The notes under the pieces are model-generated. The model was not told where the DNA came from, ran no database searches, and worked only from the letters and a program-made list of their open reading frames with translations. A stretch of DNA of 64,000 nucleotides, taken from Diospyros lotus (lineage: Eukaryota; Streptophyta; Magnoliopsida; Ericales; Ebenaceae). The DNA lies in contig NC_068349.1 in assembly GCF_014633365.1 (NCBI RefSeq), positions 29,092,753 through 29,156,752 of the forward strand. Reading direction: 5' to 3'. The position numbers and the translations under genes are program-made. Of the stretch, positions 19,744 through 32,433 are shown piece by piece (position 1 is the stretch's first letter; each line of letters begins with the position of its first letter).

Positions 19744-22470
19744 TTTTGTTTATTTGTGTACACCGTTGTGATTGACCATTCATAGTCACGGTTTTAGTAA
19801 CTTGTGATATTTTCTATGTGAAATAATTTTATGGTCTCTCTGTTTGCTACGATGCAGTCACATTTTGTTTGTAACTAATTTTTGCATAAAATTATTTTTT
19901 GTCCTTTGCCTGCAATATAGATATGACTGAGGCAGTCGCCAGCGACCATGTTTGTCATAGCTGATGGGCTTGCTGTTCCTCGATCATCCTCGTGTTGGTT
20001 GAGGCATCGTCGATAGGGGTCGTGTTTGTCACGGTCAGTGGATGAGGCCATCCCTAGCGGTTGCGTATGTCGCGGCTAATGGGAGATCCATCATTGGAGG
20101 CTGAAATCAACCATGGCCGAGACCCTTTACTTTCTACCATGGCCGACGTTTCAAGCTTGGTGCTTGACATGGGTTGGGTTGATTGCATCATTATGGGTTT
20201 GCTGTGTCCAACCACTTCAAGCGTTTCTTCTTGTCATGGTCGCCTTCCTCTTAGCCATGGGCCGATCGATTTTACCATAGCCATGGCCGACGGTTTACCA
20301 TGGTTGCGGCCTCTTCTTGCTATCAATAGCCAGCCTCTGTGGTTGCCATTAAAGACGACGATGAGGGGAGAAGGAGAATTGGTGGCCAACAGCGATGAGA
20401 GGCGAAGCGGATGGAGAGGCTGCCGATGGCCAAGTAAGGCAAAGAAGAAGGAAATGGTGGCGATGACGTAAGGTAGCCCAACAAACCCTAAGTGATAGTT
20501 GGGAAAGATGACCCACTGGCCGGCTATCGAACCACTCCAGAATTAGAGATCTATGTTTGCATCTCTTCTCTAGTTTGCAGCAAAGTGCACCCTAGGTCAT
20601 CTTCTCACAAGGAGCCTCACCTTCTTCTACCAACAAGGAGAACCAATTCAAATAACAGTTTGTTTAGGGGGGTTGTTTTGACAGAAAATTAATTGGCAAA
20701 ACAGAAAGACAATGATGGATGAAAAATCAGTAAAAGATATGCAACCGGCTGTGTATTTGTCTCCTATGTGAAATCTTCCTCGTCCAATCTATATATCTTG
20801 GCTTGCTAGATGCTTTGATCTCCGAAAAACAAACTCAAAGCATCCCCAACAACCGTCCAAGGATTAGAATGATTGGAACAACAAAATGAATACAGAAATC
20901 TCTTGTAGACAAAATGCAACCATTCACTCTCTATTCAACCTATCCGGACCTATGCAAGAACAACCGTTCAAGCACATAATATTCATTTCCGAGATGTTAT
21001 ACCAACCGGCTATAACATTCTGTTCTCTTAAGCATTTAACAGAAAATGAAACCATGCATTCACAAATTTGTTCAAACTAAACCAAATAGAAATGAATAAG
21101 AAACAAACAACAAACCAGATTCTTGTAGCTCATCCGGGACTCAAATTCCACATGGATTCAAGACACACAACCGGTTACAAATGCTCTAGCCTATCATTAC
21201 AGCAAGGAAAACAAAATGAAACAAAAGATGTTGAAAACAGAAAAATGCTACAACAACAAAAACGGGCAGAATCCTCTCTATTTTCTCCTCCCTTTCTATC
21301 TCCTCATGATATTCTGAAAATTAATGCTAAGAGGCCTTAAATACATGGCCAAGAAAGGAAAGGCTAGGGAGGCTAGGGTTGGGCCTAGCCCAACAGAAAA
21401 CAAGTGAGCCCAAAACAGCACAATGAGTAGCCCAAGTCTGCTCCTTGAAAGTAGGCCCAAGCTCCTTGAAAGTAGGCCCAAGCTCATCCAATATTCCCTA
21501 AAGCCTGGATCCATAGAGTAGAGGTAAGATAGAAAATAGTGCAAGGACAATTTGAAGCATAATAAAATAGAAACAATGAAATATCAGCAAAAATTGCTTT
21601 AAATGGCCTAATAAGAATGAGGTGAAATGCCAAAATATGGTATAAATATGCATGCTATCACCCACTAAGTGATAGGTCGGATCTGGGTTGGGTTGACCCC
21701 CTATTAAAAGATCCATGAGAAGATCTAGAGCTAGGCCAATGAATTTGTTCAATTGGGCCTGGGCTTGGCATAGACTTGGGCCATTTGTTTTAATTAACAA
21801 ATTGGATCAGTTTTTTAATTTAAAATTATTTGGGCTTAATTTTGTATTGGGCCATGTTGGGTTTTTTTATTTAATTATTTAGATTATACTTTTTGGCCAT
21901 TAATTAATTAGTTTAATTTTGAGCCTAAAATTATAAATTAAATAATAAATCCATTTTTGAGATAAAAAAATCAGAATTATTTCTTTTAGAAATATTTAAT
22001 TCTAAATTACTAATTTTTGTAATTAGAAATATTGTTTTCATGACTTTTATTATGTGTTTTAATATTGTCATAATAATTGTTTAGATTATTCTTTTAGACC
22101 ATAAATTAACAAGTTTAATTTTGAGTCTAAGATTATAAATAGATGTGACATGTGCATTGAATTTTCTCAATAGAAATTAACTTAATTAATTACCCGTTGT
22201 ATGCAAATATTTAGTTTTTATTTGTTTATTGATAATTAATTTCAGTTTAGTAACGATCTTGGGCTTTGTGTGGTCCTAATATATTGTTGGATATTGTGGA
22301 TTAGTTCCACATAAACAATTGAGTCATAACATTTTAGTTGTGTATTAAGGGTTATGACTTTGAAGTCTGGCGATCTGTTGATCCTGAAATGCATAGTTAA
22401 ATGTTTGATTTAATTATTTGCATTGAACATGTGCATTGAATGTTTTTTCTTGTCCCTGATTCAATGATCA
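19744..22470 (+). other. Copia leader region, with LTR X inserted
   Basis: Without LTR X about 1.6 kb separate the primer site from gag, long for a copia element. At 19925-20470 CATGGCCGA/GGTC-type phrases recur and hold an ORF (20061-20471) with no recognisable domain. At 21880-21950 and 22080-22143 an AT-rich phrase TTTAATTTTGAG(C/T)CTAA is duplicated. I cannot assign a function; part may be another inserted element. Confidence 0.4.
20517..21660 (-). mobile_element. Solo LTR of family X (minus strand)
   Basis: The minus strand reads TGATAGCATGCATATTTA (21660 downward) to GCCGGCCA at 20517. Flanks are CCCAC at 20512-20516 and 21661-21665, a perfect target duplication. It matches, inverted, the LTR at 48574-49836. 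No internal region, so a solo LTR. ORFs at 20492-20692, 21068-21340 and 21296-21550 are incidental. Lineage unknown. Confidence 0.85.
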
Positions 22471-22974
22471 ATGGCCACCAGTTCAGTTGCTAGAAGCATG
22501 ACCAAGATAGACAAGTTGGATGGGTCCAACTACTCCACATGGGAGAAGCAGATTCAGTATCTACTTTAGATGGAGAAAATATGGGATGTTTTGGAGACTT
22601 CAGATCCCATGCTGCAAGGGGAAAATGTTTCCTTGGCGACATAGTGGGCCCATGACAAATGGCTTGAGAGGGACCGTTATGCTCTTCTTACGATGCTTGT
22701 TAGCATGTGGGTTGATCTCATGGGCCAGTTTGAGTCTTACCAAACTACCATGGAAATGTGGCAAAAGTTGAAGATCACTTTTGGTCAGACATCTACAACA
22801 AAGCTTCGTACTTTACAATTAAAATTTCAATAGTATGTCAAAGACCAGAGGCACAGCATGGCTGAGCATTTGAGAGTGATGGGTTCACTCATCAGAGATC
22901 TTTAGAGTGAGGGAGTAGCGCTTACTGATGAGCAGCAACTCCTCGGGGTGATCAGATCCGTGCCTGACCCTGAG
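22471..22974 (+). pseudogene. Copia gag, N-terminal part
   Basis: From the ATG at 22471 one frame reads MATSSVARSM, then KLDGSNYSTWEKQIQYLL, WDVLE, WLERDRY, MEMWQKL and LLGVIRSVPDPE, the pattern of plant copia Gag (UBN2-type family). Gag forms the particle that holds the element RNA. Four stops break the frame at 22567, 22642, 22831 and 22903, all TAG, as expected from C-to-T or G-to-A change of CAG or TGG codons. The sequence stops at CCTGACCCTGAG, where a 16.4-kb insertion begins. The next codons (WSQMKLLM) are found at 39380, on the far side. Confidence 0.88.
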
Positions 22975-25302
22975 TGTAATATCTGAGATTTTTAAACCCA
23001 AATATGGGAGGAAAAAGGACATTCCAAGAAATTTTGAGATAGAAGTTAAATTTCGGAGCTAATGGTGAGATTGTAAATATTGAGACTGGGTAAAAGTGTA
23101 ATTGACTTGAAGACTTTGTGGGACCTAAGTGAAATGGACTTCAAAGTTTATTAAAACTAACTTCGGATTCCAAAAGTTATTAAAAGTGGCTTTGGATTTC
23201 AAAACCAAATTAAATCAAGCTTGGGACACATGGCAAGCCTCCATTTTCTCTTTGAAAATAAAAATCAAGAATAATGATTGAGCACCAATCTCAAGAGCCA
23301 TTTGTCAAGAGGAAGAGACTCTCATAATTTGGAGGACAAATGGCACAAATCCATGGAGCCAAGTGACAAGCTCTCATTGGTTTAAGATGCTTATATATAC
23401 TAACCATTTGGCAACCTTTTGGGCATCACTTTGAAAAGGGTAGATAGCATATAAAAGAGGGGAAACTCTACTGGAAAGAAGGGGAGGAAGGTCCACCCGA
23501 GTGAAAGCCAAATATAAGCCGTTAGAAGATATGACCCCATCTCAAAATCTATGCAAACAGTCACCAAATCTATGAGGTAATCTCATTTTTTTATGTAATC
23601 ACGTAGAGGGTCGAAAGAGGAGTCTGTAGGTTCAAACAACACTCGAATTGGAGTTAAAATGAGAGAGTTATGCCCGTTTTAATTTTTGGGGTCGGAAGTC
23701 CGTGCAGTGCTTGCGCCACACGTGCCCAACAGGGCTGCACGTCCAGGCGGGTGGCAGCCCCTTGTGGTCGTGCATGTGGGAGCGTGAGAGGCCCTCTGGG
23801 CTTGAAATTTTTCATGTAATCTCATACTTTTAATGGCTATCTACCTATCCAAAAATATTTTAGGTTTGGTTACCAAAAAGTCTCGGTTTTTATAGAAACA
23901 ACTCACTTGGAGCGACTTTTGGCCTTAAACTTCGCAACGAAGAAGTGAGAAGATTCGGTGAGTGGTTCTTGTGCATGTAAACTATTCTTGCAAGTCGCTT
24001 GCTTCAACTTGATCACTCTTGACTTCATTTATAAGTCTAACGACCCATTAGAGGGCCTAGTATTTATTTAGAATTAGTTAATTAATTATTGAAGTAATTA
24101 ATTAAGAGAATCTGCCATTTAATTATTTAATATGTCAATTTAAATTTTAATTGAGTAAATAGAATTTAATTATATTTATTTAGTGTGGAAATTAAATGCA
24201 AGGACTTGAGGGTCATTTAAGGATTTGATATTAGTATTTAATTATTAAATAGAGTTATTGTGATTAAGGGATTGATGAATCCATCCATGAGAGGATTGGA
24301 TTAGAAGACTCCAAGTTATATTAGGAGATTGAGATGGGCTTTAGGGCTTCAAAGTATATATATAGAGAGTTTGATGGTCAATAGTTCTTCATGCCGTGTG
24401 AAGAACAAAAGAGAGAAAAAGAGGCAGAGAGTTGGGAAGCATTGCAGTGTGTTGCAAGAGCCTTCACGATCATTCAAGGGTTCGATCAAAGAGTCTAAGG
24501 CAAGTATCTTCTCCTGTAAACCTTTCTTACAGGTCTCGTGTAACGACCCATTAGAGGGCCCAGTATTTATTCAAGAATTATTTAATTAATTATTAAAGTA
24601 TTGATTAAGAGATTTTGTCAATTAATTATTTAATGTGGCAATTTAGAGATTTTGAAGGAAAAGAATAGCATTTATCTCTTTTTAATGTTGGAGTTAAAGG
24701 AATTTGCCAAGGTGGCAATTTAGATTTTTAATTGAGAGAATAGTATTTAAATAGCATTTAAATGACATTTATTTTGTAGAAATTAAATGCAAGGGCATGA
24801 AGGTAATTTTGGAGTTTTATTATTATTTGAGAGTTTTAATAATAATTTTTGTATTATTATTAATTAAGTGGGACTATGTATTTAAAGAAGAATGAGAATC
24901 TATGTATGAGATGGATTTGGATTAAGAGTCTCCTAGTCCCAATAGGAGAAGGTTTTGAGAGTCTCCAAATTCAATTGGGAGATGGATTCCAAGTTATAAA
25001 AGGAAAGCGATCTAGGACTTTATATCTATATATAAAGCCCATTAGCTTAGCTTTTCTTCACGCCATGTGAAGAACAGAAAGGCCAAGAGATAGCAGAGGC
25101 TAGCTAGAGTCTTCAGGATCGTTCCAGGGTTCGATCAAAGAGTTCTATCAGGCAAGTATTCTTCCTATAATCCCTTCCATTACAGGTTCATATCAATTTT
25201 GATTTCAGATTATTCCAGTTCTTAGTTGTAGTTTTCAGATTTATATCAGTAAGCAGAGACGTATATATATATATATGTGTGTGTAACAGTAAAGTTATGA
25301 GT

Positions 25303-25741
25303 AAGTTCTATTAATCCTCATCCATTTTGGATTGCAAGTTCCATTAATCCTTATCCATTTTGGATTGCAAGTTTTATTAATCCTCATCCATTTTGGATTG
25401 CAAGTTTTATTAATCCTTATCCATCTTGGATTGCAAGTTCGATTGATCCTCATCCATTTTGGATTGCAAGTTCGATTAATCCTTATCTATTTTGGATTGC
25501 AAGTTCCATTAATCCTTATCCATTTTGGATTACAAGTTCCATTAATCCTTATGCATTTTGGATTGCAAGTTCTATTAATCCTGATCCATTTTGGATTGCA
25601 AGTTCCATTAATTTTTATCCATTTTTGGATTGCAAGTTCCATTAATCGTTATCCATTTTGGATTACAAGTTCCATTAATCCTTATCCATTTTGAATTGTA
25701 AGTTCTATTAATTCTTATCCATTTTGGATTGCAAGTTCTAT
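25303..25741 (+). repeat. 33-bp tandem array, about 13 copies
   Basis: The unit is close to CAAGTTCCATTAATCC plus TTATCCATTTTGGATTG. Period 33 keeps all frames in step, so an ORF at 25332-25694 encodes an 11-residue repeat (LILIHFGLQV). This is a by-product, not a gene. The array directly precedes the palindrome array. Confidence 0.92.
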
Positions 25742-25789
25742 TACTCTAAGTTTTAATATCCGATACCTTGTATCGTATCGAGATGTATC

Positions 25790-26100
25790 TAAATTTCTTC
25801 GAGTATGATATCCGAATGGTTTGTTTATACATCCGAAAAAGTCAAGATAATATCCGGATGTCTCGGCTGATATCCGGATGCCTCCCTCAAAAGTTGAATT
25901 TTTCATTCGAATAGTCCCTAGTTATATCCGAATGCATCAGTGAGATATCCAGATGACCAGAATCATATCCAGATGTCCTAGTTCATATTCGAATACTTCC
26001 CAGCATATCCGAATAGCTTCTGCCTTGAATGTCAGTGTATCCAGATGAGCCTTCTTCATATCCGGATATCCTTCCTGATATCCGGATGACTTTTCCAAAA
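25790..26100. repeat. CG-centred palindrome array, TCCGGA form, in LTR B
   Basis: About a dozen copies of TATCCGGATG, TATCCGAATG, TATCCAGATG and CATTCGAATA at 20-35 bp spacing. CG is often changed to CA. Confidence 0.85.
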
Positions 26101-26749
26101 ATCTAATTTAGCTTCTAGTGAGTCCTAATTCAAGTTTAATTCAATTAATTTATTCAATACCTTCCAATCATCGAATTCATAAGCCAGAACATGACAAGTT
26201 AATCATACCCATACCCTAAATCATAGTTCATTGAATCTTTGTATTCTAATATATAGATGAAGATCATATCATGTTCAGCATTATTATAACATGATCAACA
26301 TTATTTTGTGAGATTATGTGCATACATTTTGGTATGAGCATTGAGCATGACTTTATATGGAGCGCTACATATCGTGTGCTAGCATTTATGTGAGCATTGC
26401 ATTGCATTATGCACGCTAGGCGGCTTGTTCGCGGGGATCCCATCAGTTTCAGTTTCAGCTCAGTTTATGAGTTGCTCACCTGGTGGCAACCAGGGGGCTA
26501 GGGGCTTTGCCCATAGTATGTGCTTACAGTTTTTATGTATGCAGGTTTCAGATCAGTCAGGTATGTTTTATCAGATTATGTGGGCTTATGAGCCAAAGTT
26601 GCATACCTGCATTTAGTTTATAGTTTATGTGCATTAGATTTTTATGAATGCAATCAGACAGTGATTATACAGTACAAGTTCAGTGAGTTATTTATCAGTA
26701 TTGATATTCTTCGATTCAGCTTCAGTATTCTTTCCAGCTTATTACTTGC

Positions 26750-26766
26750 TGAGCTTTTGTAGCTCA
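26750..26766 (+). other. Covarying LTR stem-loop, copy in LTR B
   Basis: TGAGCT-TTTGT-AGCTCA, perfect 6-bp stem, followed by CACC and then CTCTCCAGGT. Confidence 0.8.
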
Positions 26767-27359
26767 CCTTGTACTCTTCACCTCTCCAGGTTCTAGCAGG
26801 GGAGTATCAGATGTGGGGCCTAGCAGCAGTGTTCAGTAGTGTGTATACGTGGAGCCGCTCAAGATTAAAGATGTCTGGGAGTTTGTTAGTTTATAGTGTT
26901 TGTCAGTTTAGATCTATTTTATATTTCAGTTGAGGGATTGTCCCTTACTCAGAGTTTATGGTTTTTAGTCTGTATTAACTCAGAGTTTTTATTCCAATTG
27001 ATTGAGATGTTTAGTCATGGTATCAGATTTTAGTTTATCAGCTAGTTTATTTTATTATCCCCAGTAGCACCTCTTCTCGGGCAGTTCTAGGAGAAGGGGT
27101 GTTACATCTCGGTTGAGTTTTGATATTAGATTCTTGAGTTATATCAATTCAATGCATGTTTATATACATATATATATATGCGTACAGTGAGTTCATAGCA
27201 GTCATGCATGATTTCTTCCAGCGATTCTTATCAATATTATTGTTGAATCATTCATAAGTTTGTTTCAAATCAATTAGGATTTGTTTTCCTAAGGTTTTAT
27301 TCGGAATGGTGTAGTTTTATTAAGATTTGTTTAAGAACAGAGTCTCTATGAGCATTCAT

Positions 27360-27870
27360 CTCTGGGTTTAAAAGTTACAGACATCTGGATAGGTTCCCTC
27401 ATATCCGGATAGATTTTTTAAAGCATGTGAGTAGCATCCAGATAGGTTAGAGGCTATCTAGATGGGTCAAAAAGTTTTATGTGAGTGACATCCGGATAGC
27501 TCTTGTTCATATCCGGATGGTCCAGTGATATCCGGATGTGTCCAGCGGTGATTGTGAGTAGTATCCGGATACTTTGAGTTATATGCGGATGTGTCTAAGT
27601 TATTTGTGAGTGATATTCGGATGCTTTGCGTCGTATCTGGATGAGTCTAAGGCTTTTTGAGAGTGATATCTGGATACCTTGTGTTGTATCCGGATGTACC
27701 CAAATATATTTGTGTCACATATCTGAATGAGACCTTGCTCATCCGGATGTATCTCACAACTCAATTCAAGTTTCATGTGTCTTGTATCCGGATGGGTCCT
27801 TACTCATCCGGATGTCTCTCACAATCCCACTCAATTCATGTGTCTCATATCGGGATGGGTGATTTTCATA
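27360..27870. repeat. CG-centred palindrome array, TCCGGA form, in LTR A
   Basis: About 20 copies, among them CATCCGGATG (two exact, near 27749 and 27806), TATCCGGATG, CATCCAGATA and TATCTGGATG, at 20-40 bp spacing. CG-to-TG and CG-to-CA variants are common. Confidence 0.85.
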
Positions 27871-28595
27871 TTCCAATGGGCTTAGGGTGTATAACACTCA
27901 CACTGAAATTCCATCTTTTCTCCTATTTGGTTCCAATATCTTCAAAACCCCAAAGTTAAGCGTGCTCGGGTGAGGGTAATTCTATGATGGATGACCCTCC
28001 TGGGAAGTCTTCAAGCTACAATAAATAAATCATTAAACAATTAAATAAATGTCAGAAAATTTTGCAATTCAAGGCAAAATACGAGTAAATCTTTATATTC
28101 CAATATATTAGATTAGATTACATGTATAGCATTTAATTTGATATGATCAGCATTATTTTGTGAGTTTATGTGTATACATCTTGGTATGAGCATTGAGCAT
28201 GACTTTCTATGGAGCACTACATATTGTGTGCTAGCATGTATGTGAGCATTGCATTATACGTGCCAGGCAGCTAGTCCGCGGGGATTCCACCAGTTTCAAT
28301 TTCAGTTTATGTGTCGCTCACTTAATGTCGATTAGGGAGCTAGGGGCATATTACCCACAGTATGTGCTTATAGTTTTTATGTTTGCAGAATTCAGATCAG
28401 TCAGGTATGTATTACTGTTATGTGGGCCTACGTGCCAAAGTTGCATACCTGCATTTAGTTACAGTTTATGTGCATTACATATTATAAATTCTATCCAGTG
28501 ATTATTATATCTCTCAGTACAAGTTCAATAAGTATTTTATCAGTATCAATATTTTTCGATTCAGCTTTAGTTATTCTTTTTAGTTTATTACTTGC

Positions 28596-28611
28596 TGAGC
28601 TTTGTAGCTCA
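28596..28611 (+). other. Covarying LTR stem-loop, copy in LTR A
   Basis: TGAGCT-TTGT-AGCTCA, followed by CACCTTG and then CATTCCAAG. Confidence 0.8.
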
Positions 28612-28948
28612 CCTTGTATTGTTCACCATTCCAAGACCTAGCAGAGGAGTACTAGATGTGGGGCCTAGCAACAGTGTCGAGTACTGTGTGTAGGTGGAGC
28701 CGCTCAAGACCAAAGATGTCTGGGAGTTGTTAGTTTTATAGTGTTTATCAATTTAGGTTTATTTTATATTCCAGTTTAGGGATTTTCCCTTAGATGCAGT
28801 TATGCTTTCAATTTTGTTGACTCAGAGTTTTATTCCAGTTGATTGAGATATTCAGTATTGATAACAGATTTTGTTTATCAGTTAGTTTATTTTATTATCC
28901 CGTAGTACCTCTTCTTGGGCAGTTCTAGGAAATGGGGTGTTAATGTAT

Positions 28949-28960
28949 TGGTATCAGAGC
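28949..28960 (+). promoter_or_regulatory. T1 primer-binding site, initiator tRNA-Met type
   Basis: TGGTATCAGAGC, a perfect match to the usual plant Ty3/Ty1 primer site, four bases after the LTR end and 120 bp before gag. Confidence 0.88.
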
Positions 28961-29081
28961 AGTGTTTTGAGGAGTCTCCAGTACACACATAGGATGTTGG
29001 ATAGAGTTAGGATTTGTGTCCATTAGTTAAATATGTTGGCACAATTTATAGTACTTTAACCCTAAGTGGTGATGCAGGAAG

Positions 29082-29724
29082 ATGAGTGATAGAAGAGGAC
29101 GACCCTGTACTCGCAGTCAGGCTACTTCTACGCCAGACGAGGATCCAGTTCCCATACCAGGCTTACCAGGGAAGTCTGGTAGTGACTTGCGACAGGGTAT
29201 GGCCGAGATGCGAGGCATCTTGGTAGGATTGATGAGGGTAGTTGATACCCTAGTTACAAATCAGGTGAGGCAACCACAAGTACATCAAGAAGCAGGAGGC
29301 AGTGGAGGTGATCCGCTAATTACTCCAACCATTCCAGTTGTAGAGACAGATATCGGGAGCCAATTACTAAAGGATTTCATGGTCTTCCGACCACCAACAT
29401 TCCATGGAGGTACAAATGTAGCAGCAACGGAGAATTGGATGCTATCGATAGAGAAGCATCTCCGATCTATCGGTTGTGCGGACGACCGACATGTACGACT
29501 TAACACATTCATGTTCAGAGGCAATGCTGAGAGATGGTGGGAGACTGCCCGCCAGAGGTTTGGTAACCGAGAGCCCACATGGGTCGAGTTCCAACAAGTG
29601 TTCAACGACCCTTATTGCCCAGCATGGGTCAAGGAGCAGAAAGTCTATGAGTTCGTTGAGTTGGGGCAAAGTACTAATATCGTGGCCCAGTACAAGGCAG
29701 AGTTTACAGCCTTGTCTCGATATG
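29082..29724 (+). pseudogene. T1 Ty3/gypsy gag, truncated
   Basis: An open frame from ATG 29082 for about 214 codons. Residues 1-90 are a variable N-terminus rich in Pro, Gly and Arg. From about residue 100 the retrotrans_gag domain is clear: FRPPTFHGGTN, NWMLSIEKHL, FMFRGNAERWWETARQ, WVEFQQVFNDPYCP and YKAEFTALSRYA. Gag would assemble the particle in the cytoplasm. Zinc knuckles and the polyprotein are missing because T3 sequence begins at 29725. The ORF then runs on for about 20 meaningless codons to 29798. No stop lies inside the preserved part, so the loss was by truncation rather than slow decay. The TGGTATCAGAGC primer site and LTR lie just upstream. Confidence 0.85.
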
Positions 29725-29883
29725 CTTATCCAGTAACCATCAATACCCAAATCTTACGGTGGCTTTGCTTATCTAGCCACACGCGACCTTTTCCTTAGGT
29801 TCACTCTAATATCAACTATATCATAACCACTTAAGACTTCCAATCGAACTTCTTTTCCAAAAACAATCATCTCTGATACCAAT
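29725..29883 (-). other. Extra copy of the T3 leader with primer site
   Basis: Near-identical to 36894-37052. The minus strand has TGGTATCAGAG at 29871-29881 directly after the LTR end. The T1 gag joins it abruptly at 29725. Confidence 0.8.
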
Positions 29884-32433
29884 TGTAACACCCCGTTTTT
29901 CTCTTACCGAGCGTGCCACTATGCTGGGGCCCAAAATATACATAAATTATTTTTTCTTTCTTTCTCTGTACATAACTTAACCTTAAGTACCGAATTCCAA
30001 ACAAAACCCCCAGCAAATCATTAAAAATGCGGAAGCGATAATCGAAACTTGATATGGTACATAATCAATTCACTTTATTTATAACATAAGAATCCGTACC
30101 ATAGTTAACATCATATCCTTAATATTGAAATACATAAATACATGGAGATTCCATAATGTTTTAACAAGGCTAATCATTAATAAAGCATCAGCTAAAACAT
30201 ATCCGAGTCAGCTTGCTAAATCCATCGGCCACGCCATCACGTGCCGTCTCATCTCAACCTGCTCCTTCCTAAGTCGGAAGTCTAAACTAGAACATTGAAT
30301 GTTCCAGGGGCATAACCCATTAGAAGATGAAACTTCTAGTGAGGGTCCAAAAACATATATATACGAATGCATGATGCAATAACATGAATAACATTTGCCC
30401 TTAATGTAACTTCCCAGGCCCACTTGCCCAGCACAGAATCCTAGGCAAATCACGAACCTCTGTAGGATAAACGTAACGTTATTCCATCATTGCCCTAGGG
30501 AAATTACGGCTACACTCTGGGGGCGACATCCCATTCCATGCACAAATATCAATGTGACAATCATGTCATGCAAATATCACAATTTTTCATGTAATATGAC
30601 AAAATGAATCATATCTTTTATAATTATCGTGCATGTATAAGCAATCATATCTTTCATAAATATCATGCATAATTATATCATATAGGATAGAACAACTCAC
30701 CTTTGTCCAAAGATCAAGACACCTCGAAAAGTGTGCATCACCTCGATATGCGTGCCAGACCTTGATTCTCGCGTCAACTCTCGAAAGTTGCACCAATCAC
30801 ATCATCTCGATCACCTTAATCATCAAAATGATGTTTAATCACTAATTATCCTCAATATTCCATTTATTTCATTTTTCCTTCATTTTCTCTCATTTTTCCT
30901 TTCCAAAAATCCCAATAAATACCTCGAGACTATTTTCTCAAATCTAATTTCACAACAATTCATTATAGGCTATGAACTTCAAGGGAAAAATACTAAACTT
31001 ACTCGGATATTGCGTTTTCACATAAAACGAGACTCTTTGATGCTAAAACTGAGATATCAAGAATCCCAAATCCTAATCTTTTTGCACAAACCTCCATAAA
31101 ATAATTTTCCTGATTTTTCCAGAATTTTCCCGAGCCCCACGCGCTCGCATGCGCCTGCACGTGCTAGGGCGACTGGGCGCGTGTGAGGTGCAACGCGTGA
31201 CCGGCACGCGCCGGTCGTCTTCTCCAGCGCCGGCCATGCCGGCATTCTAGGCTGACTCCACCTTCTAATTCCCCTCATCCAGTCGATCCAAATGGCATGT
31301 CTTGATACCCGAAACAAGCACCGGAGGTGCCTCAACCGCGCGGCCAAAGCCTCGGCTGGGCCGTCTGCCTCATTTTCCGGCGAGCTCTCGAACGACCATC
31401 AAACGACCACTAAAATGCTCCAAAGTTTCCAAATATTCTCTACACCTCATGGGCTTCAAAAGCCCCTTATTCTCGAGCCTCAATTCGTTCAAAATTGGGA
31501 GCAATTTGAAGCTTCTTCTTTCCCCCTTTCGGCTATCTAAGAACGCCTATTTATAGGCATTTTCGAGCGACCAAATGCTAGAGATCGGCCAACCCATTGC
31601 CTTAAGAGCATATACCTACCCTAGATCGACCTTGAGTGAGCCTTATTTGACACCAAAAGCGATTTATAGGTGTGCTATGAATTGGCCAACTTTCGACCGC
31701 TTTTTCTTCAATTTCCGGCCACCACGATGGCTTTTGTCAGATCTTCCTTTGCAAAAGTTGCTCCCCTGACTATTCCTCGTGAAACCCTGTGGCCAAAATA
31801 GGCCATGGCTGACTGGCCATGTGCTGGTCAGATTTGCCCATGCTGCTATTTTTGAGTTTTTGCACTTTTACCCCACTGATTTTGGTTTTCTCAATTTGGC
31901 CCTCTTTTACCAAGCCCCTCAACTTTTGATAATTGCTTTCAAGACCTACAAGTCCTAAAACATCAATTTGACCCCTGAGGATTTCAAAAAAATATCGTTT
32001 CAGCCTCCCTCTAGAAATTTTAAAAATTGCACTTAGGCCCGAATCTTGGTTTTGGCCTTAAACTTCTTCGTTTCTTCCTGAAACCACTGAAGGGTTGTTC
32101 TTTATGAAAAACCAAAGCCCCATCAAGCTTCCGTTGAATTTTGGGAAGTCGTTTATAACAATTTGGTATTGTAGGCTAATTGGTAGCTACATTTTAGCTA
32201 TACCGAAAACTGTTCTCGATCCGATTTCTTTCGGCACCATAAATCCTATCTCTGGGTGCTTGTTAATGCCACATCATTTTCCTTGGCATCTCGGCTCTAG
32301 GACACTCCGGGCAGTTGATTCGGTCATCTATATAATAATAAATTACCGTTATACCCTTCATTTATCCTTAAATTCCATTTTTACCCTCAAAATAATTTAC
32401 CTTTGAGTCCTTTAGAATTTCTCGGGTATTACA
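29884..32433 (-). repeat. T3 left LTR (2550 bp)
   Basis: The minus strand begins TGTAATACCCGAGAAATTC and ends GGGGTGTTACA. A TATA-like TATAAATAGG lies near 31547-31556. A GC-rich block at 31120-31260 and the following DNA to about 32030 have no counterpart in the right LTR. A near-perfect palindrome GAACATTGAATGTTC is at 30290-30304. Confidence 0.85.

Larger units (their letters stand above)
24539..27106 (+). mobile_element. T1 solo LTR (LTR B), 2568 bp
   Basis: Starts TGTAACGACCCATTAGAGG and ends GGGGTGTTACA, with an identical target duplication TCTCG at 24534-24538 and 27107-27111. It lies inside another LTR of its own family. TATAAAAG is at 24995-25002. A 33-bp tandem array (25303-25741), a CCGGAT palindrome array (25790-26100) and a stem-loop (26750-26766) follow in that order. 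Confidence 0.92.
24036..28944 (+). repeat. T1 5' LTR (LTR A), split by solo LTR B
   Basis: Own sequence is 24036-24538 and 27112-28944, about 2.3 kb. It ends GGGGTGTTAATGTA just before the primer site. The 3' half holds a CCGGAT palindrome array (27360-27870) and the stem-loop TGAGCT-TTGT-AGCTCA (28596-28611). Confidence 0.8.
24036..29724 (+). mobile_element. T1: 5' part of a Tekay/Del-like Ty3 element
   Basis: Consists of an LTR (24036-28944, interrupted by a solo LTR), a primer site (28949-28960) and an open gag (29082-29724), all on the plus strand. It is cut off in gag at 29725 by T3 sequence. The rest of its polyprotein and its 3' LTR are not found on the far side of T3, so they were lost. 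The left end reads TCTAACGACCC where the related LTR has TGTAACGACCC. Confidence 0.8.

Noticed and set aside
20061..20471. 136-aa ORF in the copia leader
   Set aside because: Low-complexity CATGGCCGA-type phrases explain it. It lies between the primer site and gag, where no extra gene is expected, and no domain is visible. Not fully excluded.
25332..25694. 120-aa ORF with an 11-residue repeat
   Set aside because: It is the translation of a 33-bp tandem DNA array. Other frames are equally repetitive and there is no start or domain context.
30208..30453. ORF on the minus strand within the T3 LTR
   Set aside because: It lies in an LTR. The equivalent place in the other LTR (37370-37620) has disrupting differences, and no domain is seen.
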